Origin: Distichodus sexfasciatus
Lineage: Eukaryota; Chordata; Actinopteri; Characiformes; Distichodontidae
Length of the DNA: 64,000 bases
Assembly: GCA_032718565.1 (NCBI GenBank)
Contig: JAVGVS010000496.1
Location: 1-64,000 of the forward strand
Direction: 5' to 3'
Part shown: positions 45,000-56,450 of the stretch, piece after piece
Position numbering within the stretch: the first letter of the stretch is position 1
Layout: the number at the start of each line of letters is the position of its first letter
Program-made: the position numbers and the translations under genes
Notes under the pieces: generated by a model
What the model was told of the DNA's origin: nothing
Seen by the model: the letters and a program-made list of their open reading frames with translations, nothing else
Databases searched by the model: none

Positions 45000-45240
45000 G
45001 TACTGTCCTTGCGGTCGCGTGGGTTTTTTTGGGTGCTCCTCCCACAGTTCAAAAGAATGCTTTATAGGCTGATAAGTGGCTCTAAACTGTCCCATAAGTG
45101 TGAATGTGTGAGTGCGTGTGCCCTGTGGCTTGTACGAACCTGCCCAGGGATGGTCACTGCCTCGCACCCATAGTCCCAGGGATAGGCTCCGGTCCGGACT
45201 CCTCCGATAGGGATTAAGCGATTAAGCAGTTGAGATAATG
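45000..45240 (+). repeat. Fish LINE 3'-tail fragment
   Basis: GGGTGCTCCTCCCACAGTTC is followed by GGCTCTAAACTGTCCC, GGGATAGGCTCCGGTCCGG and AAGCGATTAAGCAG, the order typical of a widespread fish LINE tail. It is 5'-truncated and non-coding. Confidence 0.7.
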
Positions 45241-45769
45241 CCTAAAACACACACACACAAACACATCAACACTCACACACCCATGTTTTGCTATATCTGC
45301 GAACCCAAACCCTCCAATGGCACATATAATATTGCTGGATCGCAATATTATTATTAAAAAAAATAATAAAACACTAGACGTAACCCACACCTTAGGAGCA
45401 GTAACAATGCGCACATCTTTTCCTCTTTTTGATTTTCAACTAAAACCTGGAACCATTTTCGATAAAAAACCTGACACATCTCTGGATTTATCATCATTTT
45501 GTGGACAATGAGATCTTCCCAATCCCTCTACTATTTCCCCAAACACACACACACCCACACACACACACACACAGACTTAAGGCACACCTTAACATGGGTT
45601 TTCCAAAGTATCGCCTAAGAAAATGCAGCATTTGAGTTTGGAACAACATTTAGGAACATATTTTTTTCTGAACTCATGTGAACAGACACAAGCAATAATT
45701 AGAAGTGCTATGGAACCCTCATGTAATTGTTCAGTTTTTTCTTTATTATTATTATATATTTTCCCCTAT
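45241..45769. other. Intergenic DNA with CA microsatellites
   Basis: CA runs near 45247-45260 and 45543-45570. Nothing else recognised. Confidence 0.55.
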
Positions 45770-46435
45770 TAAACGCATTGTGCAGCTCGAGCAGGAATCC
45801 TGAAACTTTCAAGGTATGTAGGAATGGTGTGCATATCAGCACAGGCCGAAAAGTGTGGTGATCGGCCTATAATTGGCGCTATAAGAAAAGGAAAATGTGT
45901 TTTGACCTCTAGGGGCGCTAAAATGCTACATAACTTTATGCACCCTAAAGCATAAATCACACGAAGCTGAAACTTGGTTAATATGCAAATTCAAATTCAA
46001 ATTTATTTATATAGCGTTCTTAACAACAGTCATTGTCACAAAGCACTTTACATATAACCGGCCTAAACCCCCCAACAAGCAAGCCTAAGGCGACAGTGGC
46101 AAGGAAAAACTCCCTCTAATAGGAAGAAACCTTGAGAAAAACCAAGACTCGGAGATGGACCCCATCCTCCTCTGGGCGAGCAGGCGCACGAACATTTAAT
46201 GTACAACAAGCAATAGATCAAGATGAGTTGTTAGTTATTTAAAGAAGCAAAAATACAAAAATAGTCCAAGGGATATTTCATGCAATTTAAGCATTTATGC
46301 ACAAGCACTAAAATGCTACATAAAATTATGCAGTCTGATTCACTGACCCCTTTCTTCGACGCTTACTGCATAAGCTGCCTTTGTGCTGATTTTTCACACT
46401 TTTGCTTGGACCCCACTGCCACGTGCGGCTATATT
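45770..46435. mobile_element. Repeat family F, inverted, with a nested common fish repeat
   Basis: GATCGGCCTATAATTGGCGC and TTTTGACCTCTAGGGGCGCT match family F in reverse. At about 46000-46270 a second element interrupts it, starting TTTATTTATATAGCG and containing GGCGACAGTGGCAAGGAAAA and GAAGAAACCTTGAGAAAAAC, a segment often seen as an interspersed repeat in fish. Family F resumes with GCACTAAAATGCTACATAA. Confidence 0.65.
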
Positions 46436-47279
46436 TCGAACTGTATTTAGTGGATGACCAGACAGACACACACACACACACCCCCCCCTTTGGTAGGACG
46501 GAAGCTGAGGTACATACTGACTAAAACACACTTTTAAGTCAGTGATACTCTAATCCACAAACTAAATTTGAACCTACACACGCATGCACGCACGCACACA
46601 CACACACTCCCTAACCATGCATGAACCTTTGCACTGCACATGACCCACATCACCGAAATGAACAAAGGCTAGTTCGTAACGCAACACGATGACGTGGAGT
46701 TTAGCCGCTTCGTATGGAAGCATGACGTGGCGATCTAATTAAGCTTGCGATAAACACCCCTCGCTTTCTCTTCCATGTGCGTGTGGCAAATTCCCCGAAT
46801 TTCTTCCCACTTTTGATGGAAACACTTTTGCTTATTGATGAGCTGCGCACGCAGAATGATTTATGATTCGGCTAAAACCACGAAATAAAAGAAAACCTCA
46901 GGAGTTTAACGCTGGATATGAACTCTCTTCCAAATGGACATGGTGTGACTTCAATTCATTTCGTACAGTACATAGCCAAACCACACAGTTTCACCGTGCT
47001 GGCCTATCCTTATATCCACAATACATTGCATAATGTAACATAAAAGCACAGGCGGAAAAAAACGATGAAAAAGTTCTTGCTTTAACTGTATTTAAAAGAC
47101 TTACATAATTGATGGGTTGTATGATCAAATTTTTTTCTTCCCTGAAATTTCAGGCGTTAGATCTTTTTGGGAAAATAATTCGTATTCGGTATATTAGAAT
47201 TGAATGGTCCAAGCACAAAGCGTGATAATTGTTCAGTTTTTACAGTATTATTTTTATTTTCCCCTACAAAACAGATCAA
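46436..47279. other. Intergenic DNA
   Basis: CA runs near 46469-46482 and 46577-46608. A TGATTTATGATTCGG segment (46857-46871) resembles a PBX-HOX site. No gene. Confidence 0.5.
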
Positions 47280-47430
47280 GCAACTTTAACCGCAAGAAGA
47301 TTTTCAGGTAAGTAGAAATAGTGTGCATTTCAGGATGGGCAGAAAAGCGTAAGGATCAGCCTATAATTGGCACTACTTCTTCTACCTCTGCGCAATATGA
47401 CAAAATATTCCGGATGACAGGACTAAAAAG
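47280..47430. mobile_element. Repeat family F fragment
   Basis: AAGGATCAGCCTATAATTGG parallels GTGATCGGCCTATAATTGG of 45770-46435. It is cut by the adjacent family S SINE. Confidence 0.5.
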
Positions 47431-47432
47431 TT

Positions 47433-47687
47433 AGTGTGTGATTATTTGTCACTGTGCACACACCACAGCACAGCACACAGGGCACCACAACGAAATGTGA
47501 CCCGTGCATTTAACCCATCTGTGAAGGAGCAGTGGGCAGCTAACAGGGGCAGCGCCCGGGGAGCAGTGCTTGGGGACGGTACCTTGCTCATGAGTACCTC
47601 AGTGGTAACTTTACCGGCCCTGGATTCAAACTTGCGACCATCTGATCACGGAGTGAACACCCTACCATTACGCCACCAACTGCCTGG
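47433..47687 (-). repeat. tRNA-derived SINE, family S
   Basis: A full copy with GTGAAGGAGCAGTGGGCAGC, CGGGGAGCAGTGCTTGGGG and the tRNA head at the right (plus-strand CCCTACCATTACGCCACCAA). Confidence 0.85.
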
Positions 47688-47729
47688 CTTCTATTATTCA
47701 CATCGTTTATTTGGTGGTCTTCCATAGGA

Positions 47730-47815
47730 CCGTTTCGAGCGAGCATGTAGCTGGAGTTGAGCGCGATCAGACAAAAATTTTTGCTTCTGAACCTTTCACT
47801 GAATTTATAGAAAAT
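47730..47815. repeat. Repeat family H fragment
   Basis: GTTTCGAGCGAGCATG and CCTTTCACTGAATTTATAGA match family H wording at 26830-26910. Confidence 0.45.
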
Positions 47816-47935
47816 GTAAATGAGCAAGACCCTTTAACCCCAAGCTGTTCTGGGGAGACTGTCCCTGTAATTAGGAAATGGAAGTCGTCCTGTATAAGAG
47901 TGCCTGGTAAATGTCGTAAATGTAAATGTTAATCT
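47816..47935 (+). repeat. Family V SINE tail
   Basis: Has GAGACTGTCCCTGTAATTAG then GGAAATGGAAGTCGTCCTG and ends in repeated GTAAATGT. Confidence 0.7.
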
Positions 47936-49242
47936 ACACCAGGAGATGCAGAACAAGGCCACAACCTGCTGAAATCTGAAAAGTGCTTGAGTAATATTCA
48001 GCTTACTCAACCTGTCGGTCACTCACCTGTCCTGACGGCGTTTGCTTAATGCCCATTACTCACCAACGGGGCTACATTTCACTACGTGTGTATGTGACAA
48101 ATAAAGAATCCCGTTAAGGCTCCTTGATATGCCAGGTTTGCTTCATTTTACTTATGAGATTTATCTTTATTAAAAACGTGAAACACACTCAATAACTTTA
48201 ACGCAGCACCCGTAACGCAGCCCAGTGTTTTGCAGCGCTGAATGTTGATACTGGTGCAGACGTTCCTCATTCGTCAATGTAAATCTCTGAAATTCCAGCC
48301 ACAATGAATAACAGACTTACGAGTCCTAATGAAAAAGCAAGCTGACCAAACCTGGGAGGAAAGAAATAAAACTCTCTAGAAATATGCACTAAATGTCCAG
48401 CAAGTCACTGAGAAAAAAAAAACTGGACACTGTCCTTAAAATAATAGATTTAATAAATAATGATTTGAGTAATAATAATGATTGAGGATTGAGGAGACGG
48501 AAGGACGGATGAATGACCTTCTCAAAAATGCATTTAATGTTTTTTCTGTTTTCTATATTTGATGTATATTATTCTAACTCTTTAGTTTATCATTCGATTC
48601 TTAACCTGGAAATTCCTTTTTCAATTCTACTTTTTGCACAGTAAATTTCTTTTAATTTTATTTTCTATATAACACTAGACCACAACAGAAGTCATTTAAG
48701 GTTACCTTTCCTATAGAACAGGTCTATAAGTTGTCCTTTTATTAAACAAACTAAACAGCCTTATTTTCAATATCTTATTTACATGACAACATGTCATTTC
48801 TGTCTCTCCTCAGCTCTCTGAATCACACACACATGTGCGCACACACACAGGTCACCACACTTGCACCAACGGACAGAGAGCGTGTCGGAAAACATGACGC
48901 GTCAACCACCTGAAAAGCAGAAATAAATATCTTCAACTTCCCATATCAAGAGGCCCTGGCTCTTCTAGAACCCCGGAAAGATACACTGTCAATGCCCGAC
49001 CCGTGGCGGCTGCCCGATCGGTTCCACGCATGCGCACGCATCCGCCCTCGGAAAGCCGTCATGTTCCTCCCCGATCGGTCCCAGGTCATAAAGGCCGTCA
49101 TAAAAGACTTTACGACAATATCTGTCTGTCTGTCTATCTATCACCCTCTCTTACTTCTATCCATCCATCTATCCAACAATATAGATATCTATTTTTGAAC
49201 AAATGAAACGCCTTATGGTAGACAGAACATTTCCGGAACCAA

Positions 49243-49254
<12 letters not shown>

Positions 49255-49290
<36 letters not shown>
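49255..49290. repeat. (CA)n(TA)n(CA)n microsatellite
   Basis: Compound run directly before the left end of a Tc1-like MITE. Confidence 0.9.
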
Positions 49291-49291
<1 letters not shown>

Positions 49292-49640
49292 GTACTGTGC
49301 AAAAGTTTTAGGCAGGTGTGAAAAAATGCTGTAAACAAAGAATGCTTTCAGAAATATAAATAATGATTGTTTATTTTGATCAATTTACAAAACGCAAAGT
49401 GAGCGAACAAAAGAAAAATCTAAATCAAATCAATATCTGGTGTTACTACCTTTTGCCTTCAAACCAGCATCAATTCTTATAGGTACACTTGCACAAAGTC
49501 AGGGATTTTGCAGGATTATAGTCAGGCGTATGATCAACCAATTATACCAAACAGGTGCTAATGATCATCAATGTCACACGTAGGTTGAAACACAGTCATT
49601 AACTGAAACAGAAACTGCTGTGTAGGAGGCTTAAAAGAGA
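49290..49640. mobile_element. Tc1-like MITE family J, copy 2, right-truncated
   Basis: Starts CAGTACTGTGCAAAAGTTTT and shares TGCTGTAAACAAAGAATGC and CCTTCAAACCAGCATCAATT with 35191-35709. It continues beyond the part kept in that copy and then breaks off near 49640. Confidence 0.75.
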
Positions 49641-49649
49641 CAAAGAGAC

Positions 49650-50275
49650 CATAATCTCATATCCCGATAACGATATACAGCATATCACAATATAGATCAT
49701 TTTCTGTAAATTGTACAGTGGAACTTCAGCAAACAAAATCTTGCATCTGTGCGTGCTCAAACGGTCGCTCGAAACACTCCGCATGCGCTGATTTGGAATG
49801 CCAAAGATGCGACTATGTTTTTACAGCGTTTTTACGCTGTTTTATTCATTAAAAACCCATTTTAGGCGTCCTAATATACTGACACTCTTTACGCTGCTGA
49901 AAACACCGCTTTTTGCCGCTCTCTGGTGACCTGTGGTCAAACGCCGCTTTCTACGGTACTGTAGTGAGGTGCCTTTAAGGCGAATCATGGCACCTCCGTA
50001 GGTCCGAGTGCAAAGGCAGACAGAGTTGAGAGTGCACAGGCACGAGATTTTACTGTGAACGTTCCGCTGTACGCTCAGAATTAAGGCACACACATAACGC
50101 CATAGTATTCTCTGTACCTACATCCACGTGGCATCGTGGTAACTACTGCAGACCCTCATCCTAACCATGAAACAATATTGCCATAAACAGTGTATTTTGC
50201 AACGCCACGAAATAAACGATAGGATATAATATGAAATGACAGATGTTTCAATTTCGTCACATCGCACAGCCCTAA
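49650..50275. mobile_element. Repeat family H, copy 2 (hAT-like)
   Basis: Between ATATCCCGATAACGATATAC and ATCGCACAGCCCTA, the inverted counterparts of family H phrases appear, including AAGGCGAATCATGGCACCTC. The wording of the right end resembles a TAGGGCTGTGCGAT terminal repeat. Confidence 0.6.
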
Positions 50276-50599
50276 TCTTGAGGCACAAACACAATATTTT
50301 AGAAACGTGGCAATCACGTAAAAGTCAGACATGCAGAAGTTTTCCGGATTCTTTTTATAACACCCGTTTAAGATGACTGTCTTCAATCAGCCACACTTTT
50401 GACTGTGTTTTCCCCACTTTAAGCTCTACTTTAATCTGTTCTCTTAAATACTTCCATCCTCTTAAAGTAATCCTCCACCAATTTTGCATTCTTCAGGGCT
50501 TGTACATGTAGCTCGGAGAGATTTTATGGTTATGTAGTGGAGCATATTTTGAGTGTGTTTTTAGCTAAACGTCTAAACTGAGCAGCGGCCTCTCGTTCG

Positions 50600-50960
50600 G
50601 AAACGGCCACTTTTGTTTCCATTAACTTGCCAAAACCCTTCACTGTCAAGCGTCTTTTCCTGCCTCAATTGGCCACCACTGTCTTCTCTCGCTTCTCCCT
50701 CCCTCCCTCCATCACTCCTCACTTCTGTAACACGTCTCGCGAAAAATCAGGTATTACGCTGTCATGTGCCTGGGAAGATACTCACGTCCTCTTTTTTTTT
50801 TTTTAAGCAAAAATCAATTAGTCACGAGCTCAAACCGATCGTCCGGAGACGCGCCGCCACCTGCGAGCCATCATTCATATTTCATAAAGGCTGCAAAGTC
50901 ATTTAAAGCCCGAGGAATATTATTTTAACGCGCCTCGACAATACTCGAGTGACCTCAGCG
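50600..50960. other. CpG-richer unique block
   Basis: Non-repetitive apart from a CTCCCTCC run. A 97-codon frame (50613-50906) has no recognisable domain. Confidence 0.25.
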
Positions 50961-51016
50961 AGCTTGAGGCCGTGCCACATTTAGCCTGAACTCATTTTGA
51001 AAAAATAAAATAATAA

Positions 51017-51041
51017 AAGAGAGAGAGAGAGAGAGAGAGCG
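51017..51041. repeat. (GA)n microsatellite
   Basis: Pure GA run. Confidence 0.9.
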
Positions 51042-52235
51042 TGAGAGAAGGCGAAAGGGAGAAATGTTGAACGGGAACGTCCGAGTGATACATTGGTGTT
51101 TATATATTTGCAATCATTTGGTAAGGAACGGTAAGGCGTTGATTTAGGAGGCCCGAAGAGTGTGTATGACTTTTCAATTGTGCAGGCCATATTTTACACT
51201 TGGGCTGCGCGAGGGGATTCAGGTTCAAGTTCAGTTCACCTCAGCAGGAGGGGTCAGCGCTCTGATGACTGGCACCATACATATTAAAGCTGAAATACTT
51301 CATACTAGAAAGATGAGATATTAAACATCAATGCCCAGGCTTTTAAAAGCAAGAACTGGCACCACAAAGCATCTCGTACGTCCAAGCGTGAGATTTACAA
51401 AACGACTTTGAAAGAAAGAGGGAAGGAGAAAGAAATAAGGTTACTGTAATTCTTGCACAACATTTTCAAATGATAAAATGCGATAATCGCTGAAGGAGTT
51501 TACGGAAGATTAACGGATCAAAAGTTTAGATTAAAAACTGATAAAGAAAGGGTCTGTGATCTTATGTCAGATTTTTATCACCGATTATATTTCTGTGTGC
51601 AGAAGAAAAGAACATTTGTCCTTAATGGCACATTTCTGTAGAAATTTTTCAAATAATAAAACAGTTGAGATGGATGGATAAGTGACCTTATTAAAAAAAA
51701 TTACGAAAGAAATCATCCTAATGGAATGTAGAATTTTAGCACAAGAATATTTTTAATCTAGAGATGCATTTCTGCATGTGATTGCTCAGGTTTTGTGGCT
51801 GTGGAATGAAAACTGACCGAGTAGAATGGTTCTGATTAAAGTGCATTGAAGTGAACGGTGTTGTTCAGTGAGGTGGCATAAGAGCCGTGTTGACTGTTGT
51901 GCGAAAACAGGCCAAGAGAAGCTTTCGAGGCTCGAATCCCATGTATTCTTTTCGGGAGAAAACAAATGGGTTCCTATGGAGAAAATAAACGCCAGAAAAA
52001 AGGATGAAAAAAATGAGTGCGGGTCAAGATACTTACAGATATGTGAATAAGCTTAGCGGCCCTCGAATGACGTCAAACCGTGCGGTAAAGCGGTGCAATT
52101 TGAGCCCCATGTTAGTCTATGGGGGGAAAAACGAACCAAAAAATGGACACAATTGTGGAATAAAATCAACTGTGGATTGTGGAATAAAAATTGGATAACA
52201 ATAGGTGAGTGCTCACCGCAAACGCATAATAATAA

Positions 52236-52448
52236 CCAAATGATGGGGTGGTGGGGGTCTAGTGGTTAGGATACTTGCCCCTGGACCAATAGGTTGTGGG
52301 TTTCGAATCCTACACTTCAGTACTACCATCACCAAGTCTCTGAGCAAGACCCTTTACCCCAAGTTACTCACAGGGAGACAGTCCGAATAATTATGAAAAA
52401 AAGGACGTCGTTCTGGAGAAGAGCATTTGTTAAATGCAGTAAATGAGA
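52236..52448 (+). repeat. tRNA-derived SINE, family V, diverged
   Basis: Box A-like GGTCTAGTGGTTAGGATAC, box B-like GTGGGTTTCGAATCC with one extra T, CAAGACCCTTTACCCCAAG and a degraded tail ending AAATGCAGTAAATG. Confidence 0.8.
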
Positions 52449-52654
52449 CAGATGAGATCGACGGACGGAGGGATAAGTGACCATAAATACAGCAAAAATG
52501 TCATTTAAAAACTGCAAGATGAGAGGACGACAGGATATAGAGCGAGAAGAAATTTGATAAATACTATTCCGAGATCACTGTAAAGAAAAAAAAAAAATCT
52601 GTACAGGAAGAAATCAAAGTGCATTTAACATTAGCAAAGGTGAAGTAAATGAAG

Positions 52655-53240
52655 TCTAGTAGGGATAAAATTACTAGATATAGCCCCTTTTTGTGGCCGA
52701 TATTAATACTGATATTGTAAATTTGGATATCTGCTAGTATGACACAAATCCGATACAGTCTCAAACAGAAAACAGAAAATAAAGCTAACTAAAACAATGT
52801 AATAATTACACACCCATATGTATGTGCTAAATTATTTATCATTAAAAGATTTATAAAAAGATTTGTTTAAACACAGTTCTGGACTTTTGTGACGGTCCCT
52901 AATCATGCAGCGCTAAAACCAGCAGGAGCACAGAGGAGGAGCATGAGCGAGAGCTGGCGTTGTTAAGGAAATTAAACAGTGTAATTGTGTGATTTGCTTT
53001 TGGGGTTGTAGTGTGTTGCCTTGTTTGTTCAGCTCATTGTCAACTCAATATGTAGCAAATGTCGAAGATTAAACCAGCTTTACCCCAGTGGCAGTTCCAA
53101 TGCGTGACCAGCCGAGCGTGCACACATTTACAGATCAGCTCCACAGCTCGGCCCAACGCCCCCCGATACATGATCCAGCTATTTGAGTCGTTACTGGACC
53201 GATATGTGATCCACGTATCGGATCGGTGCCATCTCTAAAC
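52655..53240. mobile_element. hAT-like element, diverged
   Basis: Starts near TAGTAGGGATAAAATTACTA and ends with GATCCACGTATCGGATCGGTGCC, the inverted form of the phrase at 11240-11275. The interior is unrelated to family B. No duplication is visible. Confidence 0.5.
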
Positions 53241-54299
53241 ATGACTAAGAACATAAGAAAGAGAGTAGGATCCTACAGCATACTGTATATGGGCGCAAAG
53301 AGCACTTATCCAAAACACAATGTAATGGCAAATAAAGAAACGGAGAACTTCTGAAAGTACGGAGAGCAAGCGGCTTAGCATAGGACTCAGAGCGTAAGCT
53401 TCCAATAGAGGAGCGAAGCGGCCGTTTAAATGAAGCTGTGGTGAGTCAGGGCTGATGATCGGAAAACTTGCCACTCCAAACAATGTAACAAGGCAGAGGG
53501 ACAGAGAGAGAAAGAGAGAGCGAAGGGAAGAAAGAAAAAATGGCTCACTTTAGTAAAATTCACACACAAGGACATTTTCGTTCAAATCGTAAAGTATGGC
53601 AATTGAGATGGATGGATGGATGGATGGATGAATAAAAGAAGTGAGGGATGAGTGACCTTATAGAATATGTATTTTAAAAACAGGGGAAAAGAAAAAGAAA
53701 TAGAGTTAAAATCTGAAAAATTAAGGAAGACAATAAGAGGGAAAGAAAACAATTCTAATGACAGGCTGGTACACGGGGCCAATGAAAATGAAAAGGAGAT
53801 GAACAGATGAATAGACAAATGGATGGAAGAAAAAGTGAGTCTGAAAAAGTTATGTTGCAGATTTTATACAAAGAAAGAGAGGAAGGAAGGAAGGAAAATC
53901 AAGGAATTTTGATGACATTACAGTAAAACGAGCGTAGTAGAGTAAAAACAAGGCCCACTGGAAGGATAGCTAGACAGAGTGATAGACATGAAGGAAAGAA
54001 AATTCTAAAGTAAAAGGTTGCACGAGGTCATTGGCAGAACTTACAAAGTGACGGATAAATAAACAGAGGGATAGAAAGAGGGATGGATGGATGGATGGAT
54101 GGCTGAAAAGGTGACTAAATAAAACAAAAACAATCAATAAATGCCTCAGATGTTACATTAACTGATTCCATTTTATACAAAGAGACAGAAAGAGAGAAAA
54201 ATATACTGAAAGGAAATCTGAATATCAAGCATGTCCTGAGGGTCGAGAAAAGCGTCAAAAAATAAACACGCAGAAATCTTCTGACATCGTGCATCGGCC

Positions 54300-54740
54300 G
54301 TACGACGCGTTATGAGCTAAAATCGGTCAATTTTACTGTAAATCTCGTGGCATTTCCTGGCCAAGGCGGTGGGCTCGGAGTTTATCGCGGAGTGCGGTTT
54401 TGTTCTGGAATCGTCTTTCCCTGTCGGCACGGCGCGGAGGTGCGGGGGGAAATTGGGCCGTCTCTCTCCTGCGCCTAATAAGGGGTTGTTGTCGAGGAGC
54501 TCAACGCGCCCGTCGCTCAACCCAAGCCGCAGCTTTCCTCCCCGTTCCCCCATCGCCCTGACAAACGGCCTGCGTGAGAAGCCGAGCGGCCCTCCCGAGA
54601 GCCATAGCTATTCCCCCTAATAACGTTCAATCTGCGAATCACTCCCCTCCTGTTGGTTTTTTCGCTCCTCGGCCAGGAAGCCACCGAGAGAAATTTAAAG
54701 CTTCCTCATAAATTGTAGGAAAGAAGGCCGTGAATGAGAA
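54300..54740. other. CpG-rich unique block within the array
   Basis: The strongest GC- and CpG-rich stretch in the right half. It is non-repetitive, with frames open for about 80 codons both ways. CCTAATAA and CCCCTAATAAC phrases flank its centre. No protein was recognised. Candidate conserved regulatory DNA. Confidence 0.35.
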
Positions 54741-55059
54741 AGTGCCACTCGAGCCCCGTCTGTAGAAACGTGTTCGACAAGAAGTCGGGCCTCACAAGGT
54801 TTGATCAAATTCATTAATCACTGAAATATCTACATAGACACACAAAATTCCTGCGTTTATTTAACATTTACCAAAAAGGCCGTACTGGGGCTAAATGTAA
54901 GCTTCCTTAAATTGTTATGACTCTGAGATAATAACCTCCACGTAGCGATGTTAAGTTCGTCCGTCCTTCTCGCTTGTCATATTTTCCCTCCTTAAAGGCA
55001 ACAGACACTTTCACAGCTTTCCAAATGAGATCATCTGATTTCGCAGCACTTGAAATGAA

Positions 55060-55290
55060 GCGTAGCGACGACAGACCAGACCGGCCCGGCCCTTCTGACG
55101 TCAGGCTCGGCGTAATTCACTCGCGGCCTTAATGTGGCATCAAGTAAACAGAGACCGTGCTGCATAAATCGAGTCACCGCTCAGGTGCCGAGTCGTGAAA
55201 GGAAATCAAGGTTTTTGGTGAGAGGGAGAGAGAACGCGAGAGTGTGAAAAGGGAACGTGTGCTAATGCCACATAATTCGTTCTTGCGCAA
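55060..55290. other. CpG-rich unique block
   Basis: A second unique block, ending where the satellite-like unit resumes (TTTCCAAATGATAAAATGAC from 55297). Confidence 0.25.
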
Positions 55291-55569
55291 GGATTTCCAA
55301 ATGATAAAATGACGGATGGATGGACATAGGGATTGATTTTTTTACGCAACAAAACAAAGATGGACTGATGAACGGAGTGATGGACGGATGAAAAAGTGAA
55401 GTCACATGACAAAAAAAAAAAAATTGCTTTAGAATATTAGACGCATGGTTGTACAGGGTCCTTTGGATGGATGGATGGACAGATGGAAGAAAGGAAGGAG
55501 GGAGGGAAAAAAGGATGTATGTATGAATGGATAGATGGATGGATGGAATGAAAGGAAAAACTAAGAAAA

Positions 55570-55592
55570 AGACAGAAAACAAGAAAAAGAGT

Positions 55593-55633
<41 letters not shown>

Positions 55634-55760
55634 AACAAGTTATCGAGAGAACAAGAACAAAAGAGAGAAAGAACAAAAAGAGAGAACAAAAAAGAGAGAG
55701 CGAGAGAGAGAGAGAGAGAGAGAAATCAAGAATGAAGGGGGGAGAGAAAGACAGAGAGAC

Positions 55761-55793
<33 letters not shown>

Positions 55794-56008
55794 ACAAGAA
55801 TGAAAAGTGGGGGGAGAGACAGAGAGAGACAGAGAGAGAGAGGGAGAGAGACAGAGAGAGAGAGAGAGAATGAACAAGTTATCGAGAGAACAAGAACAAA
55901 AGAGAGAAAGAACAAGACAAAGAGAGAACAAAAAAGAGAGAGCGAGAGAGAGAGCGAGAGAGAGAGAGAGAAATCAAGAATGAAGGGGGGAGAGAAAGAC
56001 AGAGAGAC

Positions 56009-56041
<33 letters not shown>

Positions 56042-56185
56042 ACAAGAATGAAAAGTGGGGGGAGAGACAGAGAGAGAGAGAGAAAAATCAAGAATGAAAA
56101 GTGGGGGGGAGAGAGAGACAGAGAGAGAGAGACAGAGAGACAAAGAAAGAAAGAGAGAAAGAAAGAAAGAAAGAAAGACAAACGG
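55570..56185. repeat. Polypurine (GA-rich) tract with 240-250-bp duplication
   Basis: About 600 bases are almost entirely A and G on the + strand. A composite segment starting AACAAGTTATCGAG (55634) recurs at 55873, and AAATCAAGAATGAAGGGGGG recurs after 248 bases, so the tract grew partly by segmental duplication. Long Ser/Leu-rich frames on the minus strand are a by-product. Confidence 0.93.
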
Positions 56186-56450
56186 ATGCATTTGAGAAAA
56201 TTACAATGTAAATGATAAATAAAAAGACTGGTGAATGGAGGGAGGGATGGACAGATTAATGGATGAAAAAGTGGCTTAAAATAAAAATATAATAATCTGT
56301 CAGGTGTTACGCTGTGAGATCATACGTCCCTTAAATGAAGAAAGGAAGGAAACCCTAATGTCACAACAGCTGAATGGATTCACACGCCCATTTCCAAATA
56401 CTAAAGTGTGAATACATAGACAGACGGATTTAGGGATTACTGACCTTCTC

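Larger units (their letters stand above)
48420..56450. repeat. Decayed satellite-like array
   Basis: At least nine scattered, diverged copies of a composite unit recur on the same strand. The ordered parts are TTTCCAAATGATAAAATG, a (GGAT)n run, an AAGTGACCTTATAAAAA-type phrase, a GAAAGAAA-rich run, ATTCTAATGACA and GGTTGTACAGGGTCATTGG. Copies of the GTGACCTT phrase occur near 48515, 51680, 52477, 53652, 54110, 55390, 56270 and 56445. Unit spacing is irregular, and CpG-rich unique blocks, a SINE and a hAT-like element interrupt the array. Confidence 0.5.

Noticed and set aside
55632..56191. Long Ser-Leu-rich and Arg-Glu-rich open frames
   Set aside because: They are translations of the GA-rich tract; no start context or domain.
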